A DNA stretch of 64,000 nucleotides from Chloroflexi bacterium UBA4730 (GCA_002404155.1 DHJC01000081.1:50868-114867); one strand, 5' to 3'; counted from the first letter of the stretch, positions 50,572 to 59,754 are shown. Made by a program: numbers and translations. The notes: generated by a model not told the origin, from the sequence alone.

Positions 50572-51661
50572 CGTTCAGCAGGATACCGACGGCCACGAGA
50601 CCGACGCAGATGGACGAGCCGCCATAGGAGATGAACGGAAGCGTGATGCCGGTCATCGGCACGAGCGAGGCGACGACGGCCATGTTCACCCAGGCCTGGA
50701 ACACGAGCGACACGGTCACCCCCGTCGCGAGGAGCGCGCCAGTCGGATCGGGCGCAGCGAGGGCGATCCGGATGCCCTTGAATGCGATGACCAGGAACAG
50801 CACCACGACGGCGAGCGTGCCGAAGAGCCCGAGCTCGTCGCCGAGCACCGCGAAGATGGAGTCGGTGTACGGCGCCGGGAGGAAGCCGAACTTCTCCTTG
50901 CCCGCGCCGAGGCCTTCGCCCAGCGGTCCGCCGAGCGCCAGCGCGTAGATGGACTGGATGGTCTGGAAGCCCGCGCCCTTCGGATCGCTCCACGGATCGA
51001 TGAACGTGACGAGCCGCGCGAGCCGGTACGGCTGGACCACGGCGACCGCGGCCACGCAGATGGTCGCGAGGCCGCCCAGGGCGGCGAACTCCACGAGCCG
51101 CGCGCCGGCGACGAAGTACATCGAGAGGCCGATCGCGACGACGACGATCGCCGTCCCGAGATCAGGTTCCGCGATCACGAGCGCAGCGAGGAGCGTGAGT
51201 ACCGCGACGAACGGCACGGTGACCGACCAGCGGCTCACGAGCTCGCGCTTCGCCGCGAGCCAGAACGCCAGGTAGAGCACGATGGCAAGCTTCGCGAGCT
51301 CGGCCGGCTGCAGGCCAGCGAAGGACGAGATCCGGAGCCAACGGGACGCGCCACCGACGCGCGTGCCGACGCCAGGGACGAGCACGACGCCGAGCAGAAC
51401 CAAGGCGAGGAGCAGCGCGGGGACCGCCAGCCGCCGGTAGCGGTGGTAGTCGATCCGCGCGACGACGAACATGGCGACGAGCCCGATGGCCACCCAGGCC
51501 GACTGCTGGATGAGGAAGTACCGCGGGTCGTCGACCGCGTCGAGGGCCTTGATGCCGCTCGCGCTGTAGACCATCGCGAGTCCGATCGCGAGAAGCCCGA
51601 GCACGACCGAGAGCAGGGTGAGGTCATAGCCGGTGTGGGTCGGCAGGCGCAGCTTCTTCAT
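50399..51661 (-). CDS. ftsW: Peptidoglycan glycosyltransferase FtsW
   Basis: A 420-residue SEDS-family polymerase with about ten membrane helices, from DLTLLSVVLGLLAIGLAMVY to the last helix GGSSICVGLVAVGILLNVGR. SEDS signatures include LGVGTRVGGASRWLRI-like VPGVGTRVGGASRWL, LAKLAIVLYLAFWLA and PYTDSIFAVLGDELGLFGTL. After the last helix the frame continues about 60 residues into murG, an arginine/glycine-rich tail that looks non-native. FtsW proteins normally end soon after ILLN-x-x-R, so a lost stop or a frameshift near 50570 is suspected. ATG 51661 overlaps the murD stop. Confidence 0.93.
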   Translation of the reverse strand: MKKLRLPTHTGYDLTLLSVVLGLLAIGLAMVYSASGIKALDAVDDPRYFLIQQSAWVAIGLVAMFVVARIDYHRYRRLAVPALLLALVLLGVVLVPGVGTRVGGASRWLRISSFAGLQPAELAKLAIVLYLAFWLAAKRELVSRWSVTVPFVAVLTLLAALVIAEPDLGTAIVVVAIGLSMYFVAGARLVEFAALGGLATICVAAVAVVQPYRLARLVTFIDPWSDPKGAGFQTIQSIYALALGGPLGEGLGAGKEKFGFLPAPYTDSIFAVLGDELGLFGTLAVVVLFLVIAFKGIRIALAAPDPTGALLATGVTVSLVFQAWVNMAVVASLVPMTGITLPFISYGGSSICVGLVAVGILLNVGRQTVAHADDRASVQGAARRRGDRRPRQPAARGGGGARRADDRRAPLHRWPSRPRG

Positions 51662-53079
51662 GCGCGCGCTTCGGCGAGCTCTCGGGCGGCCGCGCGGAAG
51701 ATCTCGCCCCGCTCCTCGTACGACGAGAACATGTCGAACGAGGCGGCGGCCGGCGACAGCAGCACGACGTCGCCCGGCCGCGCCATCGCCTTCGCGGCGC
51801 GCACCGCGTCAGGCAGCGTCGCCGCGCGTTCGACCGGCAGCGGCTTCCGCGGCGCACCCGCACGATCGAGCGCGGCCGCGATCTCGTCCGCGGCCTGGCC
51901 GATGAGCACCGCGCCGCGCGCCTCCTTCACGACGGCACGCGCGAGCTCGGTATAGTCCGCGCCCTTCGACACGCCCCCGAGGATCACGACGGCCGGGCGC
52001 CCGTACGCCGTGAGGGCGGGGATCGTCGCGTACGGCGTGGTCCCCTGCGAATCGTTCACGTAGAGCACGCCGCCGGCCTCGGTCACGACCTCCAGCCGGT
52101 GCGGCAGGCCGCTAAACGAACGGATCGCGTCCCCGATCACGTCCGGCGCGATGGCGTGGACGTCGCCGACGATCGCGGCGGCGAGCGCGTTCGCCACGTT
52201 GTGCCGGCCGGGGATGCGCAGCTCGCGCTCGTGCAGGAAGGGCCTGCGGGTCGCGCCGTCGACGAGGGCGAGCGTGCCGTCCGCGTCGCGGTAGGCCCCC
52301 CGTTTCGGGCGCAGCGCGAGCGAGTAGCCGCGGACCTCGGACGGTACGCCCGTGTGCAGCGCGACCGTCGTGGGGTCGTCCACGTTGAGGACGGCGACGT
52401 CGCGCGGCCCCTGCCAGGCGAGGATGTTCCGTTTCGCGGCGACGTACGCGTCGCGCGTGCCATGGTGGTCGAGGTGGTCCTCGAGGACGTTCGTGATGAC
52501 CGCGACGTGCGGGCTGCGGCCGAGCGTCTCGAGCTGGAAGCTGGACAGCTCGAGGACGACGATGTCGTCCGGCGCGATCGAATGCAGCCCGTCGATGATC
52601 GATAGCCCGATGTTGCCGCCCACGACGACCCGGCGCGGCCCGCGCTCGAGGATCCGCGCCGCGAGCATCGTCGTCGTGCTCTTGCCCTTCGTGCCGGTGA
52701 TCCCGACGATCGGCGCGGGGCAGAGGCGGAAGAACAGGCCGATCTCGGTGAGGACCGGGATGCCTCGCTGCGCGGCCCGCTGCACCGTGGCGGAACGCGG
52801 CCGCACGCCGTTGATCACGAAGACGTAGTCGGGATCGGCGAGCGCGGCGTCGTCGCTCGATGGCCCGAGCACGAGCTCTGCGGGGGTATCGGCAAGCCGC
52901 GCGATGCCCTCGCCGAGCTTCTCGCGGGTCTTCGGGTCGGAGATCGTCACATGCGCGCCATTCGCGACGAGGAACCGCGCGATGCCGGCGGCGGTCCGGC
53001 CCTTCCCGAGCCCGACGATGGTGACCCGTCTTCCCGCGAAGTCCCGCGGCCCGATGTCCGGATCGAAGATGAGGCTCAT
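51658..53079 (-). CDS. murD: UDP-N-acetylmuramoyl-L-alanine-D-glutamate ligase
   Basis: A 473-residue Mur ligase adding D-Glu. N-terminal domain RRVTIVGLGKGRTAAGIARF, P-loop VGITGTKGKSTTTMLAARIL, central VVLELSSFQLETLGRSPHVA and NVLEDHLDHHG, C-terminal GLPHRLEVVTEAGGVLYVND and LLSPAAASFDMFSSYEERG. The SPAAASFD-x-F segment distinguishes MurD from the other ligases. ATG 53079 overlaps the pgeF stop (ATGA). The frame is open further upstream but in pgeF sequence. Confidence 0.96.
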   Translation of the reverse strand: MSLIFDPDIGPRDFAGRRVTIVGLGKGRTAAGIARFLVANGAHVTISDPKTREKLGEGIARLADTPAELVLGPSSDDAALADPDYVFVINGVRPRSATVQRAAQRGIPVLTEIGLFFRLCPAPIVGITGTKGKSTTTMLAARILERGPRRVVVGGNIGLSIIDGLHSIAPDDIVVLELSSFQLETLGRSPHVAVITNVLEDHLDHHGTRDAYVAAKRNILAWQGPRDVAVLNVDDPTTVALHTGVPSEVRGYSLALRPKRGAYRDADGTLALVDGATRRPFLHERELRIPGRHNVANALAAAIVGDVHAIAPDVIGDAIRSFSGLPHRLEVVTEAGGVLYVNDSQGTTPYATIPALTAYGRPAVVILGGVSKGADYTELARAVVKEARGAVLIGQAADEIAAALDRAGAPRKPLPVERAATLPDAVRAAKAMARPGDVVLLSPAAASFDMFSSYEERGEIFRAAARELAEARA

Positions 53080-53822
53080 CTCGGCCGTCCGATGATCCCG
53101 AGACCCGTTCCGTTGCGACCCGCCTCGCCGCGGTGGCTCCAGATGTCCGCGCCGCCGCTTTGCGTGCACACGTCGCAGCGCTCGATCGTCGGGACGCCGA
53201 CCTGCTCGAGCTGCTGCGCGTTCGCGGACCACAGGTCGAAGACCGGCCGGCCGTCGGGCCCGGCGAAGAGCAGGTCGGCGCTGTCCGCGCCGAGTCGGTC
53301 GCGGATCGTCGCGGCACGCAACTCGTCGATGACATAGCAGCACGGCCCGATCGACGGTCCGATGGCCGCGACGAGGCGCGTCACGTCCGCGCCGTTGCGC
53401 ACCAGCGTCTCGACGAGCCGTACCGCGATGCGCTTACTCGTGCCCTGCCAGCCGGCATGCGCGGCGCCGATCGGGCCCGCGGGGTCGGCGATGAGGATCG
53501 GGACGCAATCCGCGGCGGCCACGCCGAGCAGCAGGCCCGGCGTCGCCGTCCACATCGCGTCGGCCTCGGGCCAGGCCGTGCCGACATCGTCGGCGTGCAC
53601 GACGGAGTCGCCGTGGACCTGCCTGAGCCTGACGACCCGCTCGAACCCGAGCCGCTCGGCGAGCGCGATCCGATTGCGGTCCTGCTCGGCGAGCGGGAAC
53701 ACGCCGCCGGCCATGCTGCCGAGGGTGCGGGTCGTGAATCCGGCAACCAGTCCGAGCGCACCCAGTGCCGGTGAATGGAGGATCCCGTCGCGTAGGGTCC
53801 AGGTCGATTCGAGAAGCGTCAT
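53076..53822 (-). CDS. pgeF: Laccase-domain protein PgeF/YfiH (polyphenol oxidase family)
   Basis: A 248-residue multicopper-like (Cu_oxidase_4) protein. Features: LVAGFTTRTLG, VRLRQVHGDSVVHAD with the metal His, LLLGVAAADCVPILIAD and IGAAHAGWQGTSKRI with conserved Cys/His ligands, IGPSIGPCCYVID, and the end WSHRGEAGRNGTGLGII. YfiH/PgeF has been linked to removing wrong residues from peptidoglycan precursors, and homologues show purine nucleoside phosphorylase activity. ATG 53822 overlaps the mraY stop. In most genomes this gene follows ftsZ, so the slot between mraY and murD is unusual and supports a precursor-editing role. Confidence 0.9.
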   Translation of the reverse strand: MTLLESTWTLRDGILHSPALGALGLVAGFTTRTLGSMAGGVFPLAEQDRNRIALAERLGFERVVRLRQVHGDSVVHADDVGTAWPEADAMWTATPGLLLGVAAADCVPILIADPAGPIGAAHAGWQGTSKRIAVRLVETLVRNGADVTRLVAAIGPSIGPCCYVIDELRAATIRDRLGADSADLLFAGPDGRPVFDLWSANAQQLEQVGVPTIERCDVCTQSGGADIWSHRGEAGRNGTGLGIIGRPR

Positions 53823-54808
53823 TTGACCGGCGTCACGAAGGCGAGGATCGCCGCGACGATCCCCGCGAGTGCCCCGATGAGCCAAAAGCGGATGGTGACC
53901 TTTTCCTCGGGCCAACCCAGCAGCTCGAAATGAATGTGGAACGGGGCCATCCGGAAGATCCGCTTGCCGCGGAGCTTGAAGCTGCCGACCTGGAGGATCA
54001 CGGACAACGTCTCTGCCATGAAGATCACCCCTGCGACGGGAAGAAGCACGATGAATCCGGTCGTGAGCGCGACGGTCGCGAGCGCGGCGCCCAGAGCGAG
54101 CGCGCCTGCATCGCCCATGAAGTACTCAGCAGGATGCGCGTTGAACCACAGGAACGCGAGCAGCGCGCCCACGATCGCGCAGCACAGCACCACGAGCCAC
54201 GGGAACCCGCGGGCCGCCGCGATGAACGCGAACGAGAGGAATGCGAATACCGAGGTTCCGCCGGCAAGGCCGTCCAAGCCGTCGGTGAGATTCACTCCGT
54301 TGGACGTACCAACGATCGCGATGATCGCGATGATCACGAACGCGATCGCGCCGATCTCGACGTCGCCGACGAGCGGGACGAATACTCCCGTGATCGCGAA
54401 GTGCCGCTGGATGTACAGCGCCGCGACCACTGCGACGATCAGCTGCCAGATGAGCTTGTGGCGGCCTCGGATGCCGAACCCATAGACGATGTTCACGTAG
54501 TCGTCGACAGCGCCGAGAACGCCGACGGCAATGAACGCGCCGACCGGCATGATGGTTTGCGCGACGTAGTCGCCGCGCAGGCTCTCCGGCAACAGCGCGA
54601 AGACGACGACGCTGAGGGCCGCAACGATGAGGATGAGCAGCACCCCACCCATCGTCGGCGTGCCTTGCTTGGTGAGGTGAGACTGCGGCCCCTCACGACG
54701 GATCTGCTTTCCCAACCGCAGGCGGCGCAAGAGATTGATGTACGGGCCGCCCAACAGCAGTCCGAGCAGGAATGCGATCAACAGAACGCCAAGCGCGAGG
54801 ATCGCCAT
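53819..54808 (-). CDS. mraY: Phospho-N-acetylmuramoyl-pentapeptide transferase
   Basis: A 329-residue integral membrane enzyme forming lipid I. About ten helices from AILALGVLLIAFLLGLLLGG. Conserved cytoplasmic motifs are LTKQGTPTMGGVLLI, GAVDDYVNIVYG with the Asp pair, GVNLTDGLDGLAGGTSVFAF, WFNAHPAEYFMGDAGALALG and APFHIHFELLGWPEEKVTIR. The ATG follows the murF stop directly (TAGATG). Confidence 0.97.
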   Translation of the reverse strand: MAILALGVLLIAFLLGLLLGGPYINLLRRLRLGKQIRREGPQSHLTKQGTPTMGGVLLILIVAALSVVVFALLPESLRGDYVAQTIMPVGAFIAVGVLGAVDDYVNIVYGFGIRGRHKLIWQLIVAVVAALYIQRHFAITGVFVPLVGDVEIGAIAFVIIAIIAIVGTSNGVNLTDGLDGLAGGTSVFAFLSFAFIAAARGFPWLVVLCCAIVGALLAFLWFNAHPAEYFMGDAGALALGAALATVALTTGFIVLLPVAGVIFMAETLSVILQVGSFKLRGKRIFRMAPFHIHFELLGWPEEKVTIRFWLIGALAGIVAAILAFVTPVK

Positions 54809-56194
54809 CTAGGTGCGCGCCTCGGACCGGACGAGCTCGTCTGCGAGCTTGTCGAGCGCGAGGGCGCGCGAGCCCTTCACCAGAACGGTGTCGCCGGGCC
54901 GGAGGAGCTGGCGCAGCCGCACGAGGGCCTCGCCGCCGTCGGCGGCCCGATGGACATCGCGGAGGCCGTTGCGCTCCGCCGCCGCGGCGATCGTGCCGGC
55001 GAGTTCGCCGACCGCGACGAGCGCGTCCACGCTCTTCGCGACGTCCACGCCGACCGCCTCGTGCGCGCCGATCGAGAGGCTGCCCAGCTCGAGCATGTCG
55101 CCCAGCACCGCGACCCGCCGTCCCGGCACCCCGCGCAGTACCGCGAGGGCCGCATGGACCGCCGCCGGGCTCGAGTTGTAGCTGTCGTCGATGACGACGA
55201 GGTCGGCGGCGCGCCGCACGCTCATGCGGTGCGCCGGGCGCTCGAGCGTCGCGAGGCCGACGGCCGCTTCGTCCAGCGGCACGTCGAGCGCGACCGCCGC
55301 GCCCAGGGCCGCGAGCGCCGACGCCAGGAGATGCCTCCCGGGCAGCGGGAAGTGCGCCTCGGCCCGCCGGCCTGCGGCCTCGACCGTGAACCGGATCCCG
55401 CGCAACCCGAGATCGCGCACGTTGGTCGCGCGCACCATCGCATCGGCCGATTCGCCGTACAGCAGCACGCGTGCGTTCGTGCGCGACGCCATGCCGCGCA
55501 CCCGTGGATCGTCGGCGTTGAGGAGCGCGACGCCGTCCGCGGGGAGCGCCTCGACGAGCTCGGCCTTGCCGCGCACGATCGCGTCGACGTCCGGCGTACG
55601 GGCGAAGTGCACGGGGATCTCGGGGATCGTCGTGACGATCCCGACGCGCTGACGCACGAGCTTCGACAGATCGGCGATCTCTCCCGGCACGTAGAAGCCG
55701 AGCTCGATCACCGCGACCTCGTGGCTCGGCTCCTGCCGGAGGAACGTGAGCGGCACGCCGATCTCGTTGTTGTGCGACGCGAGCGTGCACAGCACGCGAT
55801 AGCGGGCGCCCAAGGCCGCCGCGGTCGCTTCCTTCGTGGTGGTCTTCCCCACGCTGCCGGTGATCGCGACGGCCGGGATCGGCTGATCGTCGCGGATCGA
55901 CTCGGCGACGCCGCGGAGCGCGTGCAGCGCGCTCGCCACCTGGATGAGGAGCGCGTCATCGGGAAGGTCAGGCCCGATGCGCTCGACGACCGCGGCCCGC
56001 GCCCCGCGCCGCAGGGCGTCGGCGACGAAGTCATGCCCATCGCGCTGATCGCGCAACGCGAAGAAAACCTCGCCGCCCTCGATCAACCGAGAGTCGAACG
56101 CGCCCCCGGTGAATCGCAGCGCCGGGTCCGGGCTGCCGCGCACGACCCTGCCGCCGCTCGCGGCAAGCAGTCGCTCGAGCGTGAACAACGGCAT
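54809..56194 (-). CDS. murF: UDP-N-acetylmuramoyl-tripeptide-D-alanyl-D-alanine ligase
   Basis: A 461-residue Mur ligase adding D-Ala-D-Ala. N-terminal domain GGAFDSRLIEGGEVFFALRD, P-loop VAITGSVGKTTTKEATAAAL, central HNNEIGVPLTFL and IELGFYVPGEIADLSKLV, C-terminal VVIDDSYNSSPAAVHAALAV and LVKGSRALALDKLADEL. The NNE-x-G-x-P and YN-x-P/S-x-S motifs are MurF-specific. ATG 56194 was chosen by alignment of these starts. murE, which usually lies between ftsI and murF, is not here: only 23 bp separate murF from ftsI. Confidence 0.95.
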   Translation of the reverse strand: MPLFTLERLLAASGGRVVRGSPDPALRFTGGAFDSRLIEGGEVFFALRDQRDGHDFVADALRRGARAAVVERIGPDLPDDALLIQVASALHALRGVAESIRDDQPIPAVAITGSVGKTTTKEATAAALGARYRVLCTLASHNNEIGVPLTFLRQEPSHEVAVIELGFYVPGEIADLSKLVRQRVGIVTTIPEIPVHFARTPDVDAIVRGKAELVEALPADGVALLNADDPRVRGMASRTNARVLLYGESADAMVRATNVRDLGLRGIRFTVEAAGRRAEAHFPLPGRHLLASALAALGAAVALDVPLDEAAVGLATLERPAHRMSVRRAADLVVIDDSYNSSPAAVHAALAVLRGVPGRRVAVLGDMLELGSLSIGAHEAVGVDVAKSVDALVAVGELAGTIAAAAERNGLRDVHRAADGGEALVRLRQLLRPGDTVLVKGSRALALDKLADELVRSEART

Positions 56195-56217
56195 CGATGC
56201 TAGGCCCCCGCTGATCT

Positions 56218-57900
56218 CTAGGGCCTGCGGTCCGGTTGGATGCGCGCGTACCGAAGGATGTCCTGCGCGACGCCCTTGAACGCATCCGTGGCGGTCAGGG
56301 TGCCAAGCAACCGCGAGTCGGGCTTCTCGAGCACGACGAGCACGACGTACTTCGGATCGGCGGCCGGGAAGAATCCGGCGAACGAGCTCACGTACTGGTC
56401 GTCGACGTAGTTGCCGTCGGGGCTCGCGATCTGCGCCGTGCCGGTCTTTCCCGCGACGCTGAATCCCGAGATCGCGGCGTTGTGGGCGATCCCGATGTCG
56501 ACGGCGGAGAGGAGCATCCCGCGGATGGTCGCGGCGGTGTCCGGCGTCACCACGTGGCTGACGGTGACCGGCGCGGTGCGGTGCTCCCCATCCGCATCGC
56601 GCCGGCTCGCCACCACGTAGGGCCGATAGAGCGTTCCACCGTTCGCGAGGGCCGCGTAGGCCATCGCGAGCTGCAGCGGTGACACGCTCACGCCTTGGCC
56701 GAACGACGCCGTGCCGACGTCGACGGGGTACCACTCGGCGAGCGGCCGCACGGTGCCGCTCACCTCGCCGGCGAGATCGACGCCGGTCGGCTTGCCGAAG
56801 CCGAAGCGCTCGAAGTAGTCGGCGAGGCGCTGGGCGCCGAGCTTCTGCCCGACCCATGCCGCGCCGGCATTGAGCGAACGTTCGAGGATCTGACTCACCG
56901 TCGTCGGGCCGTAGGCCTTCCCGAGCGCGTTGTTGAGGCGGCGCCCGCCGACGATCGTGTAGCCCACGTCGTTGTAGGCGTCGCTTGGCTTCACGAGATG
57001 CTCGTTGAGCGCCGCCGCGATGGTGACGGCCTTCATCGTCGATCCCGGCTCGTAGGGCCAGGCGATCGCGCGATCGCGGAGCGCCTCGGGATCCGCGAGA
57101 CGGACGGCCGACGGGTCGTAGGTCGGCGCGGACGCGAGGGCCCGGATGCTGCCATCGGTCGGATCGATCACCAGGACCGACCCGCTGGCCGCGTGCTCCT
57201 TCTGCATCGCCGCGGCAAGCTCGCGCTCGGCGGCCGTCTGCGCCACGAGGTCGATCGTGAGCGTCAGGTCAGCGCCGTCGCGCGGCGCCACGGCCTCGCG
57301 GAGGCCGACTGCGAGGTCGCGATCCGACGGATCGCGCTCCACGACGAGCCGGCCGTCCGTGCCGCGGAGTGCTGCGTCGTAGTACCCCTCCACGCCGTTC
57401 ACGCCGTCGCCGTTGTCGTTCACGAAGCCGAGCACCGCGGCGCCGATCGCGTCGTTCGGATAGAGCCGCTTCGGCTCGTTCAGGAAGCCGAGGCCGGGGA
57501 TGTTGAGGGCGGCGATCGCGGTCGCGGTCTCCTCAGGCAGCCAGCGCTGCACGTAGAGCCACTCGGCTCCTGAATCGAGAGCCGCGCGGATCGGTGCGGG
57601 ATCGCGGCCCAGGAGGACACCCAGGTCGTGCGCAGCCCGGGCGTGGTCCGGAATCCGCGACGGGAGGGCGTACAGCGAGCGCAGCTCCACCGTGGTCGCG
57701 AGGATCGCGCCGTTGCGATCGCGGATGACCCCGCGGTGCGCGGCGACGACGAGATCGCTGCGGATCTGGTCGGTCGCGCGGGCGAGCAGCTCGGCGCGCC
57801 CGAACGTCTGCCAGTACGCGAGCCGTCCGGCAAGGACGAGCGAGGCGACGGCGAACAGCGCGAACAGCAGGCGGAGACGCCGGGGTCGCACCGTCGGCAC
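56218..57900 (-). CDS. ftsI: Division-specific penicillin-binding protein (FtsI/PBP3-type transpeptidase)
   Basis: A 560-residue class B PBP. An N-terminal anchor (RLRLLFALFAVASLVLAGRL) leads the pedestal domain (RDRNGAILATTVELRSLYAL, GDGVNGVEGYYDAALRGTDG). The transpeptidase domain has the serine motif S-x-x-K in PYEPGSTMKAVTIAAAL, the S-x-N motif in ERSLNAGAAW and KTG in VAGKTGTAQI. It cross-links septal peptidoglycan. GTG 57900 has GGAGG 5 bp upstream. No PASTA repeats follow the transpeptidase domain. Confidence 0.95.
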   Translation of the reverse strand: MPTVRPRRLRLLFALFAVASLVLAGRLAYWQTFGRAELLARATDQIRSDLVVAAHRGVIRDRNGAILATTVELRSLYALPSRIPDHARAAHDLGVLLGRDPAPIRAALDSGAEWLYVQRWLPEETATAIAALNIPGLGFLNEPKRLYPNDAIGAAVLGFVNDNGDGVNGVEGYYDAALRGTDGRLVVERDPSDRDLAVGLREAVAPRDGADLTLTIDLVAQTAAERELAAAMQKEHAASGSVLVIDPTDGSIRALASAPTYDPSAVRLADPEALRDRAIAWPYEPGSTMKAVTIAAALNEHLVKPSDAYNDVGYTIVGGRRLNNALGKAYGPTTVSQILERSLNAGAAWVGQKLGAQRLADYFERFGFGKPTGVDLAGEVSGTVRPLAEWYPVDVGTASFGQGVSVSPLQLAMAYAALANGGTLYRPYVVASRRDADGEHRTAPVTVSHVVTPDTAATIRGMLLSAVDIGIAHNAAISGFSVAGKTGTAQIASPDGNYVDDQYVSSFAGFFPAADPKYVVLVVLEKPDSRLLGTLTATDAFKGVAQDILRYARIQPDRRP

Positions 57901-57927
57901 CGTTCCTCCCTCACGCGCGTGGGGTCG

Positions 57928-58359
57928 CTAGCGCTTGGCGGCGAGTGACCGTGCGGGGATCACCGGGACGTAGCGTGCGTGGACCATCCCGAGGCGCTGG
58001 GCGTCTGCGGCGATACGCGCCGGCGAGTCGAGCCGCGCGCTCTGGACCTCGAGCAGCGAGTTCTGGCGGCGCAGCTCGTCGCGCTGCGCGGCAAGCTTCT
58101 GGACGTCGTATCCGGCGACCGACAGCGCGGTCGTCTGCGAGACGTAGACGAGCGCCAATCCGAAGCACAACACGATCACGGCGATGGCGAGACCGAAGAT
58201 GCGAAGGTCCCACGACGACGCCGCGATGGCGCGTCGCGCCACCCGGTGCGTGCGCACGGCCTGTCGCTCGACGCGGCGCGCGCGATGCGCGCCCACGGCG
58301 CGGACGCGCGGTCGCGACGGGGACGCCGAAATAAGCCGGACCGCCTGCGAGGCGATCAC
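57928..58359 (-). CDS. ftsL: FtsL-like septum protein
   Basis: A 143-residue bitopic protein. About 50 basic cytoplasmic residues precede one membrane helix (LRIFGLAIAVIVLCFGLALV) and an extracytoplasmic coiled coil (YDVQKLAAQRDELRRQNSLL, EVQSARLDSPARIAADAQRL) ending GMVHARYVPVIP, the usual FtsL layout. Sequence conservation in FtsL is low, so the call rests on topology and position between rsmH and ftsI. GTG 58359 overlaps the rsmH stop (GTGA). Confidence 0.8.
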   Translation of the reverse strand: MIASQAVRLISASPSRPRVRAVGAHRARRVERQAVRTHRVARRAIAASSWDLRIFGLAIAVIVLCFGLALVYVSQTTALSVAGYDVQKLAAQRDELRRQNSLLEVQSARLDSPARIAADAQRLGMVHARYVPVIPARSLAAKR

Positions 58360-59282
58360 GACGTGAGCTTCTCGGCGACGCGGAGCCTGGCGCTGCGGGC
58401 GCGCGGGTTGCGCATCGTCTCGCCGGCAGCCGCCATCAACGGCCGACGTGAGACGACGCGCAGACCCGCGCGGTGACCGCAGACGCAGGTGGGGAGGTGG
58501 GGAGGACAGATGCAATCGCGCGATTCGCGGGCCATGAATTGCTTCGTGACCCGATCTTCGAGCGAGTGGAACGAGATGACCGCGAGCCGGCCACCCGGAC
58601 GCAGGACCCGCATGGCGGCCTCGAGGCCGCGGGACAGATTGCCGAGCTCGTCATTCACCGCCATCCGCAGCGCCTGGAAGACGCGCGTGGCCGGATCGAT
58701 CTTGACAGGGCGGCGCGTCTTCACGCCGGCGACGAACCGGCCGAGCTCGTCGGCCGAGATGAAAGCGCCGCGCGCGCGGCGGCGCACGATCGCCCCCGCG
58801 ACGCGGGCGGCCTCGGGCTCCTCGCCGAGCTCGGAGAAGATGCGCCGGAGATCGCGCTCGTCCCAGGTGTTCACGAGGTCACCGGCAGTTCGCGCAAGTT
58901 GCGGGTCGGCCCGCATGTCGAGGGGTCCGGCTGCGCGAAAGCTGAATCCACGTGACTCGTCGGCGAGCTGGATCGACGAGAGCCCGAGGTCGAGGAGGAC
59001 GCCGTCGAGACTGACGAAGTCGTGCTCGCGGGCCACGTCGTCGAGAACCGCGAAGTTGGCGTTGACGAGTACGGCACGATCGCCGAAGCCCGCCAGCTCC
59101 CGTCGCGCGATCGCGAGAGCCGCAGGGTCGACGTCGAGCCCGAGAAGGCGGCCATCCGGCGCAGTAGCGTCGAGGAGGGCGCGAGCGTGTCCCCCACCGC
59201 CGACCGTGCCGTCGAGGAAGCGGCCACCGTCGCGGGGAGCAAGCTGGGCGAGTACTTCGGCCAGCAGAACCGGCTCATGAAC
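58356..59282 (-). CDS. rsmH: 16S rRNA (cytosine-1402 N4)-methyltransferase
   Basis: About 308 residues. SAM-binding FLDGTVGGGGHARALLDATA, LGLDVDPAALAIARREL, LLDLGLSSIQLADESRGFSF, then FQALRMAVNDELGNLSRGLE, VISFHSLEDRVTKQFM and zinc-like CICPPHLPTCVCGH. The family's conserved start, (M)xxPVLLAEVL, is encoded from about 59279, but in that frame there is no ATG, GTG or TTG. An ATG at 59278 preceded by GGAGGG is one base out of phase. The likely cause is a one-base deletion (natural or sequencing) right after that ATG. Placed after mraZ as usual. Confidence 0.88.
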   Translation of the reverse strand, partial: VHEPVLLAEVLAQLAPRDGGRFLDGTVGGGGHARALLDATAPDGRLLGLDVDPAALAIARRELAGFGDRAVLVNANFAVLDDVAREHDFVSLDGVLLDLGLSSIQLADESRGFSFRAAGPLDMRADPQLARTAGDLVNTWDERDLRRIFSELGEEPEAARVAGAIVRRRARGAFISADELGRFVAGVKTRRPVKIDPATRVFQALRMAVNDELGNLSRGLEAAMRVLRPGGRLAVISFHSLEDRVTKQFMARESRDCICPPHLPTCVCGHRAGLRVVSRRPLMAAAGETMRNPRARSARLRVAEKLTS

Positions 59283-59292
59283 CCTCCCACCG

Positions 59293-59724
59293 TCAGATCC
59301 CGAGGTCAGCGAGGCTGTCGCTGATCGACCCTTCGACCTGGGCGAGGCGGACGTGCCAGCGATCGGGCTGCCAGAGCTCGAGCCGGTCGTTGGCGCCGAC
59401 GACGATCGCGTCGCCGGCAAGCCCGGCGTACTGGCGGAGGTGGGCGGGGATCCCGATGCGGCCTTGCGCGTCGAGGTCCGCCTCGTGCGCTCCCCCGACG
59501 AGGAAGTGGACGAAGGTCTGGACCGTCGGGTCCGTCCGGGGCCGCTTGCGGATCTCTGCGTTGATCGCCTCCCACTCACTGGTCGGGAACACGGCCAGGC
59601 ATTCGTTCATCCAACGAGTCACGACCGCTCCTTCTTTGAAGCGGGCCCTGAACTTCGCGGGGACCGCCAGCCGACCCTTCTCGTCCAATGCGTGGGCGAA
59701 CTCGCCGGCAAAATACGTTTCCAA
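59293..59724 (-). CDS. mraZ: Transcriptional regulator MraZ
   Basis: A 143-residue protein with two SpoVT/AbrB-like repeats: YFAGEFAHALDEKGRLAVPA, KFRARFKEG in the first and HEADLDAQGRIGIPAHLRQY in the second, with the conserved D-x-K/Q-GR-x-x-(V/I)P motifs. TTG 59724, with AAGGG just upstream, gives the canonical short N-terminus. The alternative GTG 59760 would lie inside the MraZ operator, adding 12 unconserved residues. MraZ represses or modulates the dcw promoter by binding repeats at 59755-59779. First gene of the cluster. Confidence 0.9.
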   Translation of the reverse strand: METYFAGEFAHALDEKGRLAVPAKFRARFKEGAVVTRWMNECLAVFPTSEWEAINAEIRKRPRTDPTVQTFVHFLVGGAHEADLDAQGRIGIPAHLRQYAGLAGDAIVVGANDRLELWQPDRWHVRLAQVEGSISDSLADLGI

Positions 59725-59754
59725 CTGCCCTTCCGATTCAGGGTTCTGCTGGTT

